A stretch of 15,627 nucleotides of DNA from Pseudomonadota bacterium. Lineage in GTDB: Bacteria > Bdellovibrionota > Bacteriovoracia > Bacteriovoracales > Bacteriovoracaceae. The stretch lies in assembly GCA_023432655.1 (NCBI GenBank), contig JAEYUK010000115.1, forward strand, positions 1-15,627, in the 5' to 3' direction. A program made the position numbers and the translations under genes. The notes below the pieces were generated by a model, which was not told where the DNA came from, did not search any database, and saw only the letters and a program-made list of their open reading frames with translations. Shown here one piece after another: positions 8,252-13,800 of this stretch; positions within the stretch are counted from its first letter, which is position 1; each line of letters starts with the position of its first letter.

Positions 8252-8257
8252 TCCCGC

Positions 8258-9805
8258 ATGAATGAAGATAATGATTTAATCCGTCTGGAGTGTTCTCCCG
8301 AGGAACTTGAAACTTGTTTAAAGGTTCTCCAAAGTATTGCTCATAAAAGTGAGCAGCTTACACTTTTAACCCATGAGCAAAGAGTTGCGATGTTTAAGGC
8401 GGCGGGTACCATCTCTCGTCCTGATCGTGAAGAAGTAAAAAAACGTCAAAAAGATGTGAAAAAGCTTCGTAAACAAATTGCTAAAGAGGCCAATCGAAAC
8501 GCTCGTCGTTTAACGGGAATCCGTTCGGCCCGAGATATCCCTGTTTTTTCTGCTCCTGAACAAATCACGTTTTCAGAGCGTCTACAAAAAGAAGAGATGA
8601 ATGAATACGCCACTCCTCATGACTGTTACGTCTGCCGTGAGAAGTTCACTAAGGTTCATCATTTCTACGATACTATGTGCCCCAAATGTGCGGACCTTAA
8701 TTATGCTAAACGTTTCCAGACGGCTGATCTAACCGGCCAGGTGGCGCTCATCACGGGTTCCCGTTTGAATATCGGTTATCAAGCGACACTCATGCTTTTG
8801 CGCGCGGGAGCCACAGTTATTGCGACCACTCGTTTCCCAGTAGACTCTGCCCTTCGCTACAGTAAAGAAAAAGACTACCCGGTTTGGAAAGATCGCCTTC
8901 GTATTTATGGACTCGATCTTCGCCATACTCCAAGTGTGGAAATCTTTTGTCGATACATCGAACAAAAATATGAGCGCTTAGATATTCTTATCAACAATGC
9001 GGCCCAAACTGTTCGTCGTCCGGCGGGCTTTTATGCGCACTTGATGGAAAATGAAAACAAATCGCTGGCCGAACTTCCATCAGAAGCCACTCACCTTCTG
9101 GAAGAATTCCAAAATTGTGTGAACAAACTTCAATCAATTGAATTTGGTGCAGACAAGAACGTGCCAGTTGCCTGGAACGACCGCGCCCCTGGTGTTGGTA
9201 TTCGTGCTTCAGCGAAACTTTCTCAAATTCCTTATACGATCGATAACTCGCTCGTGGCAGAAGAAGTTTTCCCGGTTGGGAAACTCGATGCCGATCTTCA
9301 ACAAGTGGATCTTCGTAAAACTAATAGCTGGCGCCAGCGCCTGGGTGAAGTTCACACGGTAGAGATGCTGGAAGTGCAATTAGTGAATGCGGTGGCCCCG
9401 TTCGTACTGTGTAACCACCTGGTGGGTCTTATGAGAAAAGACTATACCGGTAAAAAACACATCGTGAACGTTTCAGCGATGGAAGGAAAATTCCACCGCT
9501 TCTATAAAGAAGACCGCCATCCTCATACCAATATGGCGAAAGCGGCCCTCAATATGATGACCCATACAGCGGCCACAGACTTTGCTAAAGACGGAATCTT
9601 TATTAACGCTGTTGATACTGGTTGGGTAACAGATGAGGATCCGGCCGAGTTATCAGAAAGAAAACAGAAGCTTCATGACTTCCAACCACCGTTAGATATT
9701 GTGGATGGGGCCGCCCGAGTGATTGATCCAATTTTTGATGGGATTAATACCGGTAAGCATTGGAGTGGAAAATTTCTAAAAGATTATTTCCCGATCGACT
9801 GGTAA
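8258..9805 (+). CDS. SDR-fold oxidoreductase-like protein with N-terminal Cys4 knuckle and no catalytic Tyr
   Basis: The 515-residue protein is about twice the size of a classical short-chain dehydrogenase. Residues 1-120 are charged and helical (a Lys/Arg-rich stretch at about 50-90). C123/C126 (CYVC) and C141/C144 (CPKC) form a likely zinc knuckle. The Rossmann part starts with [14 protein letters not shown]166-G167 with Asn in place of the second glycine of TGxxx[11 protein letters not shown] follows near 246. The catalytic Ser candidate is S406 (VNVSAMEG), about 160 residues later instead of about 50, so there is an insertion of about 100 residues. The YxxxK motif reads TNMAK (T424, K428), so the Tyr is replaced by Thr. 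[13 protein letters not shown] is the usual SDR post-catalytic motif. It overlaps the convergent DUF2459 gene by 22 bp. The substrate is unknown and it may not be a dehydrogenase. Confidence 0.85.
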   Translation: MNEDNDLIRLECSPEELETCLKVLQSIAHKSEQLTLLTHEQRVAMFKAAGTISRPDREEVKKRQKDVKKLRKQIAKEANRNARRLTGIRSARDIPVFSAPEQITFSERLQKEEMNEYATPHDCYVCREKFTKVHHFYDTMCPKCADLNYAKRFQTADLTGQVALITGSRLNIGYQATLMLLRAGATVIATTRFPVDSALRYSKEKDYPVWKDRLRIYGLDLRHTPSVEIFCRYIEQKYERLDILINNAAQTVRRPAGFYAHLMENENKSLAELPSEATHLLEEFQNCVNKLQSIEFGADKNVPVAWNDRAPGVGIRASAKLSQIPYTIDNSLVAEEVFPVGKLDADLQQVDLRKTNSWRQRLGEVHTVEMLEVQLVNAVAPFVLCNHLVGLMRKDYTGKKHIVNVSAMEGKFHRFYKEDRHPHTNMAKAALNMMTHTAATDFAKDGIFINAVDTGWVTDEDPAELSERKQKLHDFQPPLDIVDGAARVIDPIFDGINTGKHWSGKFLKDYFPIDW

Positions 9806-10428
9806 ATAAATTCCAAACCATATTTTGTGGGAGACCAGATCGGGCGCTTCAGATCTGCCTCCCCTAATATGTCGGCCGTCCAGATATTGCAGGTTTTAAA
9901 GAGACTAAATTCCCCGTAACTCTCATAAAAATTATCCGTAAGATCGTAACCTTTACCGGGTATGAGAATAGGTTTCCTGTCTTTTTGTTTAAACTCCTGA
10001 ATCACTCTTTCCACGAGTTTTTTATAACTCTCCTTTGATAGGCGTAGGACTCTATGACTGGAATAATCACTGGGATGACTCTCAAGATAATTGACATGAA
10101 TCACCGCTTGGCCGGGAATAAAGAGAGCATCCCAAGCAAGTTTTAAAGTGAACTTGTCCCAAGTGGGCATCTCGAAATAAAACTGCCGGTCTCCCCAACC
10201 AATTTCAATCCATTCACCAGGACGCTCTTTAAAGTCATTGGCATTCAAAAAATCTTCCCAATTATAGACATCGTTTTTCACCGGAAAGACGAGATCTGTA
10301 TGGATCTCATTTGAGAGAAGAAAGATTTCTATTTCAGGCCGTGGATCATCTGAACCAACAGAAAAAAAGGATAAACCAATGAAGATTAAAATCAAAAAAA
10401 GCGAAATGAAACCGACTTTCTTTAACAC
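9784..10428 (-). CDS. DUF2459 (TIGR02117-like) membrane-anchored or exported protein
   Basis: The 214-residue product has a hydrophobic N-terminus (about 5-23, signal anchor or signal peptide) and then a domain matching my memory of DUF2459. Its signatures are [11 protein letters not shown] (39-49), [16 protein letters not shown] (75-90), an [12 protein letters not shown] segment (about 108-119) and [12 protein letters not shown] (177-188). H43 and C180 are the most striking conserved polar residues and could form an active site, though no activity is established to my knowledge. It starts at GTG 10428, overlapping the HAD gene end by 7 nt, with no strong ribosome binding site, so it is probably translated by coupling. 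Its 3' end overlaps the SDR gene. Confidence 0.75.
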   Translation of the reverse strand: MLKKVGFISLFLILIFIGLSFFSVGSDDPRPEIEIFLLSNEIHTDLVFPVKNDVYNWEDFLNANDFKERPGEWIEIGWGDRQFYFEMPTWDKFTLKLAWDALFIPGQAVIHVNYLESHPSDYSSHRVLRLSKESYKKLVERVIQEFKQKDRKPILIPGKGYDLTDNFYESYGEFSLFKTCNIWTADILGEADLKRPIWSPTKYGLEFIYQSIGK

Positions 10429-11135
10429 ACGGTCTTAATGAAGTTGAGCACACCCTTCGCCCCGATATTTTCATCCCCTTCCAGGATGATTCTCGGCCTA
10501 TGATTTAAGCGGTCAAGACAGTGCTGAATGTTACTGACACCCACTGAATTATGGAAGAGTTCAAACATGCTCTCATCATTGGGAGCATCCCCAAAGAACC
10601 AGGCTTCAGATTGAGACAACCCTTTCCGGTAGTGATGCAGGAAGTGCTTAACTCCCAGATACTTTGAAATATTTCCGCACCAGAAATTAATATGCACATT
10701 GGATTTTGAATAATTGATTTTTTCTTTATCCATAAATCTCATGACATCATCAATCCAACCTTCATCCATGTACTTAAATTCGATCGCTCGATCCGTCAGA
10801 CGGCCAAAGCTATCTGCAGATAAAGGCACATGAGGAAAGTGATGTTTAAGCTGACCTGTGAAATGAGTTAAACGCTGGAGCTCTTCGTTTGCAACCAGTG
10901 GTTCCTGAACGATTTCCCCTTTCTCATCGAGATGAAGAACCACACCACCGCCTTCCATAATGCAGGCCTTGAGAGGAAAATGGGTAAGAAAAAAATGTCC
11001 CCACGAAAGAGACCGCCCGGATACGATCACGAGCTCATGCCCATGCTTATGAATGTAATCGATGATTTCAAAAAAATCTCGAGTCAGTCCACCATCAAAA
11101 GTTAGAGTGCCATCAAAGTCAGAGAAAAAAATCAT
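10422..11135 (-). CDS. HAD-superfamily phosphatase (Cof/sugar-phosphatase-like, class IIB)
   Basis: A cytoplasmic phosphohydrolase of 237 residues. Motif I is SDFDGTLT (nucleophile D6, acid D8), motif II is VIVSGRS (Ser39), the motif III lysine is probably K158 (ISKYLGVKHFL), and motif IV is GDAPNDESMF (182-191). A cap domain lies between motifs II and III, and the fold order resembles the sucrose- or mannosyl-phosphoglycerate-phosphatase group. The substrate cannot be named. ATG at 11135 is preferred: it lies 1 nt after the upstream gene's stop and begins directly at the first beta strand. A TTG at 11168 is possible but would overlap the upstream gene. Confidence 0.85.
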   Translation of the reverse strand: MIFFSDFDGTLTFDGGLTRDFFEIIDYIHKHGHELVIVSGRSLSWGHFFLTHFPLKACIMEGGGVVLHLDEKGEIVQEPLVANEELQRLTHFTGQLKHHFPHVPLSADSFGRLTDRAIEFKYMDEGWIDDVMRFMDKEKINYSKSNVHINFWCGNISKYLGVKHFLHHYRKGLSQSEAWFFGDAPNDESMFELFHNSVGVSNIQHCLDRLNHRPRIILEGDENIGAKGVLNFIKTVC

Positions 11136-11136
11136 A

Positions 11137-11739
11137 TTAATTCCATACCCAGGAAACCAAACAGCCAACGTAATCAGAAGTCGAGCCCAGATCCTTATTC
11201 CCTTCTAACGAAAGAAGGATGCGTTCATTTTGTCCTCCTGGAAAAGGCATACTCATTCCAAAAGTAGCTGAAGCATAATAAACAAATTCATCAGTGGCAC
11301 TATCTATTTTCATACCAGTCGGCATCGCCAGATAAGGAAAAAATTCCTGACCATTGACACTAAACCCTTTGCGCAAAGTAGGGGCCCCACCGAGCATAGA
11401 GGAAGTCGTCCGATCAAAACGCTGATACTGAAGATAAGGCTTAAAAGAAACACGCGGCTGTGAAAGCCCTTCATCAAGAAGTTCCAAATCAAGCCCTGTC
11501 CCCACCATTAAACCGCGGGAATCTTGCCCGCCTCCGACGGCGAGATCAAAAATGCGCTCCCGACTCACTTCCTGGGTGTAACGAAGGCCCGCCCCCATCT
11601 CATTTCGCTCAGACATGTAGCCCGTCATTTCCGCACTTAGAACTCGACCATTATCATTTAGTGGATGGGTGGAAATGCCCACGACTGAAGCGTGAAGAGG
11701 AAAGGTGATCATAAATGCTAAATAAAGGAGTTTTTTCAT
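11137..11739 (-). CDS. Exported, beta-barrel-like outer membrane protein of unknown family
   Basis: The 200-residue product has a signal peptide (MKKLLYLAFMITFPLHA, cleavage before S). The mature part is rich in Gly, aromatic residues and alternating polar/non-polar stretches such as MGAGLRYTQEV, YLQYQRFDRTTSS and YYASATFGMSM, and ends in an aromatic strand (WVWN). This is consistent with a small outer-membrane barrel. No family is recognised. It is the first gene of an operon with the HAD phosphatase (1-nt gap) and the DUF2459 protein. The ATG at 11739 has at best an AAAGA upstream and sits 6 nt after a good -10 element, so the mRNA may be leaderless. Confidence 0.68.
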   Translation of the reverse strand: MKKLLYLAFMITFPLHASVVGISTHPLNDNGRVLSAEMTGYMSERNEMGAGLRYTQEVSRERIFDLAVGGGQDSRGLMVGTGLDLELLDEGLSQPRVSFKPYLQYQRFDRTTSSMLGGAPTLRKGFSVNGQEFFPYLAMPTGMKIDSATDEFVYYASATFGMSMPFPGGQNERILLSLEGNKDLGSTSDYVGCLVSWVWN

Positions 11740-11745
11740 TCTTTA

Positions 11746-11773
11746 ATTATCGTGGCCTCTGAAAAAATTGCAA
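11746..11773 (-). promoter_or_regulatory. Candidate promoter of the barrel-HAD-DUF2459 operon, leaderless type
   Basis: On the minus strand, TTGCAA (11773-11768) and GATAAT (11751-11746) are separated by 16 bp. Only 6 nt separate the -10 from the ATG at 11739, which would make the first base of the start codon the transcript start. Confidence 0.5.
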
Positions 11774-11814
11774 CTATCCAGACCAATGCGCTCTGCATTA
11801 ATTCAGTTTTCTCA

Positions 11815-11842
11815 TTGACGATGGCCCCCTAGTACCTATAGA
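11815..11842 (+). promoter_or_regulatory. Promoter of tRNA-His
   Basis: TTGACG (11815-11820) and TATAGA (11837-11842) are 16 bp apart, predicting a start near 11849, about 12 nt before the tRNA. It is divergent from the promoter of the barrel operon. Confidence 0.6.
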
Positions 11843-11860
11843 TTGTCTGTCTACATTAGT

Positions 11861-11937
11861 GGTGACCGTAGTTCAGTAGGTAGAGCGCCAGATTGTGATT
11901 CTGGTTGTCGTGGGTTCGAGCCCCATCGGTCACCCCA
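11861..11937 (+). tRNA. tRNA-His (anticodon GTG)
   Basis: A complete cloverleaf. The acceptor stem GTGACCG/CGGTCAC (11862-11868 with 11927-11933) is perfect, and G at 11861 serves as the extra G-1 opposite discriminator C (11934), the identity feature of tRNA-His. The D arm is GTTC/GAGC. The anticodon stem CCAGA/TCTGG encloses the loop TTGTGAT with anticodon GTG at 11895-11897. The T arm GTGGG-TTCGAGC-CCCAT lies at 11910-11926. The CCA end is encoded (11935-11937). Confidence 0.97.
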
Positions 11938-11979
11938 TTTTAAATTCAGTTTTGATCTCAGCAATGAGTGAAAGATACT

Positions 11980-12010
11980 AAAGCCCTGTTTAACCCACAG
12001 GGCTTTTTTT
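11980..12010 (+). terminator. Rho-independent terminator after tRNA-His
   Basis: The hairpin stem AGCCCTGT (11982-11989) pairs with ACAGGGCT (11997-12004), with a 7-nt loop TTAACCC. It is preceded by A residues and followed by a run of T from 12004. It can also act, more weakly, on minus-strand transcription leaving the rha-like gene. Its sequence is nearly the same as the hairpin at 15452-15484. Confidence 0.88.
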
Positions 12011-12022
12011 ATTTCGTAGATA

Positions 12023-12514
12023 TTAACGATAACTTAGAGACTCCTGACTTCTTATTTGTTTTCGATAATAGCCTTTTATGGCCCCAATTTGCTGATCATT
12101 TAATCCTTCCACATAGGTTTTAAGAATAAAGAATCGATAAAGAATTTCTGCTGATATTTGACGTGCTTTGGGACTATTAATGTACAAAAGTAGAAGCGCT
12201 AAACCGAATTCACTTATATCAAATTTGGGTTCTAATCTTTGCTTTCCTTTCGCTCCTGCATGATAAAAATTTTGTATTAAATGGCTCTCTAATTGGTACT
12301 TAGAATTAAGCAGTAGCTCCTCTCTGCATTTTTGGATTGCTCGCAGAATGTTGCTATGTTTGATTTTAAAATTTTCAGCTATTATTAATGAATCTGTTAC
12401 TGGCCCAAAGGGTGAATCTCGAACCCAAACATCACCCATGACATAATTATTTACCAAGTCTTTAAGCCTTGGTGGCTTTACTTCAAACGGACGATCAACT
12501 CTAAAATTATCCAT
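12023..12514 (-). CDS. Phage regulatory protein, Rha family
   Basis: Rha-domain proteins are phage-encoded regulators, first known from temperate phages whose growth they affect in IHF-deficient hosts. The 163-residue product has the family core in order: TDSLIIAENFKIKHSNILRAI (about 40-60; compare SSLVVAExFxKxHxxVLRxI) and FDISEFGLALLLLYINSPKARQ (about 98-119; compare tkdGFxLLvmgftg..a). A helical C-terminus follows. ATG at 12514 is preceded by GAGGGG 8 nt away; the codon before it, GTG at 12517, is an alternative. It stands 67 bp after the methionine aminopeptidase stop with its own upstream palindrome, so it may be a separate transcription unit. No integrase, repressor or structural phage gene is seen nearby, so it looks like an orphan or phage remnant next to a tRNA. 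Confidence 0.8.
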   Translation of the reverse strand: MDNFRVDRPFEVKPPRLKDLVNNYVMGDVWVRDSPFGPVTDSLIIAENFKIKHSNILRAIQKCREELLLNSKYQLESHLIQNFYHAGAKGKQRLEPKFDISEFGLALLLLYINSPKARQISAEILYRFFILKTYVEGLNDQQIGAIKGYYRKQIRSQESLSYR

Positions 12515-12534
12515 CACAATATCCCCTCATTTTC

Positions 12535-12558
12535 ATTCAGCTCAAATTTGAGCTGAAT
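12535..12558. promoter_or_regulatory. Perfect 24-bp palindrome upstream of the Rha-type gene
   Basis: ATTCAGCTCAAA is followed directly by its exact reverse complement. It lies 20 bp upstream of the Rha ATG and 24 bp downstream of the map stop. No T-run follows on either strand, so a dimeric-protein operator is more likely than a terminator. A transcript from map would still form a strong hairpin here. Confidence 0.65.
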
Positions 12559-12581
12559 AGATAAGTTGCTAATATTGCTTA

Positions 12582-13433
12582 TTACTTCCCAGGAGAATTA
12601 AATGAGAAGATATTATGATCGTTGATCTTTAACACACAGAGATTTTTTGATAACCACTTTTCAATTTTTTGAGATTCTTCTTCTCTCAACGTCAAAACCT
12701 CAAATCCTGTATCCGTCACTAGAATCGTATGCTCCCACTGTGCGGATAACTTTCCGTCTTTCGTCACGACAGTCCAATCGTCCGCGAGATGAGCAATTTG
12801 TCGTGAACCTTGATTGATCATAGGCTCAATCGTAAACGTCATTCCTTTCTGGAGTTTTGTGCCTTTGCCTTGGGTGCCATAGTGGGCGATCTGAGGTTCT
12901 TCGTGCATCTTCCTGCCAATACCATGTCCGCAATATTCTCTTACAACTGTAAAATCGTTTCTAGTTGCGTGTCTTTGAATCGCGTAACCAATATCTCCAA
13001 CCGTATTACCAGGCTTCACTTGCTCAATACCCTTCCACATACACTCATGTGTAATCTGGCAAAGACGTCTGGCCTCAGAAGAGACATTACCTACCAGGTA
13101 CATTCGAGAAGTATCTGCAATAAATCCGTGTTTCTTGACTGTGATATCTAGATTCACAATATCACCATCTCTTAGAATATCTTCCTTTGAAGGAACCCCA
13201 TGGCAAATGACATTGTTGATTGAGCTATTGAGAGCGAATTTAAAATCGTACTGACCTATGGATGATGGAATGGCTTCATATTTATTAATAATTAATTCTT
13301 CAGCGTGCTTTGCAATATCATAGGTATTCGTACCAACCTTCACATGATCTTTAAGGATGGTCAGTATTTCGCCAGCAATTTTGCAGGTATCACGATAAAG
13401 AATGATTTCTTGTTCTGTTTTTAAGTGAATCAT
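12582..13433 (-). CDS. map: Type I methionine aminopeptidase
   Basis: It removes the initiator methionine from nascent cytoplasmic proteins with a two-metal site. In the 283-residue product all catalytic residues are present and nearly in the E. coli numbering: H79 (substrate His), D96 (NLDITV), D107 (ADTSRMY), H170 (GHGIG), H177, E203 (IEPM) and E234 (WEHT). A short C-terminal extension (about 260-283) exceeds the E. coli enzyme (264 residues). ATG at 13433 begins where the family normally begins, with AAAAGAA upstream. ATG at 13445 is possible, and a TTG at 13484 seems unlikely. The start lies inside the ParD-like gene (44-nt overlap), implying translational coupling. The position in an accessory segment suggests a second copy besides a housekeeping map, which cannot be checked here. 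Confidence 0.93.
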   Translation of the reverse strand: MIHLKTEQEIILYRDTCKIAGEILTILKDHVKVGTNTYDIAKHAEELIINKYEAIPSSIGQYDFKFALNSSINNVICHGVPSKEDILRDGDIVNLDITVKKHGFIADTSRMYLVGNVSSEARRLCQITHECMWKGIEQVKPGNTVGDIGYAIQRHATRNDFTVVREYCGHGIGRKMHEEPQIAHYGTQGKGTKLQKGMTFTIEPMINQGSRQIAHLADDWTVVTKDGKLSAQWEHTILVTDTGFEVLTLREEESQKIEKWLSKNLCVLKINDHNIFSFNSPGK

Positions 13434-13647
13434 TTCTTTTGGCATTTTTAAGGACGTTTTCGATTGAAAGATGGTCGTATTCAAAAAGAATATTTCTTAA
13501 TTCTTCATAGGTCTTTTCACGATAAAGCTCACTAAGCATCCCGATCTTCAACCAATGCTCGGCCTGTGAGTTAAGTGAACGATCAAGCGCTTTAGAAGCG
13601 ATTCTTACTTGTTCATGAATTTCATCAGATATTTTTACGATTCCCAT
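13390..13647 (-). CDS. ParD-like ribbon-helix-helix antitoxin/regulator
   Basis: The 85-residue protein starts with MGIVKISDEIHEQVRIASKALDRSLNSQAEHWLKIGM, split here as a beta strand (about 2-7), helix 1 (8-20) and helix 2 (25-38). This is the RHH pattern of the ParD-like family (PF11903 as I recall). The C-terminal half is charged and variable (about 45-85), as in antitoxins that wrap a partner. ATG at 13647 is chosen because the family motif begins there; an in-frame start at 13689 would add a non-family hydrophobic stretch. The gene overlaps map by 44 nt and precedes it in the same operon. No classical ParE/RelE-type toxin gene is present. Tandem sequence elements in front of it may be its own binding sites. 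Confidence 0.78.
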   Translation of the reverse strand: MGIVKISDEIHEQVRIASKALDRSLNSQAEHWLKIGMLSELYREKTYEELRNILFEYDHLSIENVLKNAKRNDSLKNRTRNHSLS

Positions 13648-13666
13648 GAGACTTACAATATATAAA

Positions 13667-13693
13667 ACATAGCAAAATGTATACAGCAAATAT
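13667..13693. promoter_or_regulatory. Candidate RHH operator: two tandem 14-bp elements before the ParD-like gene
   Basis: ACATAGCAAAATGT (13667-13680) is followed immediately by ATACAGCAAATAT (13681-13693), sharing A(C/T)A(T/C)AGCAAA. The first element also contains an ACAT/ATGT inverted repeat. The position, 20-46 bp upstream of the ATG at 13647, overlaps AT-rich -10-like sequence (TATATT on the minus strand, 9 nt before the start codon). RHH antitoxins commonly bind such arrays and repress their own operon. Confidence 0.35.
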
Positions 13694-13736
13694 AAGGCTC
13701 CAGGCAGGGCGAGATCTTAAGTTTGTAAAAAACCCG

Positions 13737-13749
13737 TATTATGTACAAT
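13737..13749 (+). promoter_or_regulatory. Weak candidate -10 region for the DUF2339 gene
   Basis: TATTAT (13737-13742) and TACAAT (13744-13749) both match five of six -10 positions; TTTGTA (13722-13727) is the only -35-like sequence for the latter. A start near 13756 would leave a leader of about 45 nt. The evidence is thin. It is divergent from the ParD-like operon across about 90 bp. Confidence 0.3.
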
Positions 13750-13800
13750 CAAAGATTATGTGTTTTAACTTCAAATTATTATCACTGTAAGAAGGGTGTC

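Noticed and set aside
11861..11937. tRNA-His 3' end as an attachment site of an integrated element
   Set aside because: No second copy of the 3' tRNA sequence and no integrase gene can be found in the window, so integration is not supported directly.
13648..13689. N-terminal extension of the RHH protein from the in-frame start at 13689
   Set aside because: It encodes a non-family hydrophobic stretch and runs through the candidate operator; the family motif starts at ATG 13647.
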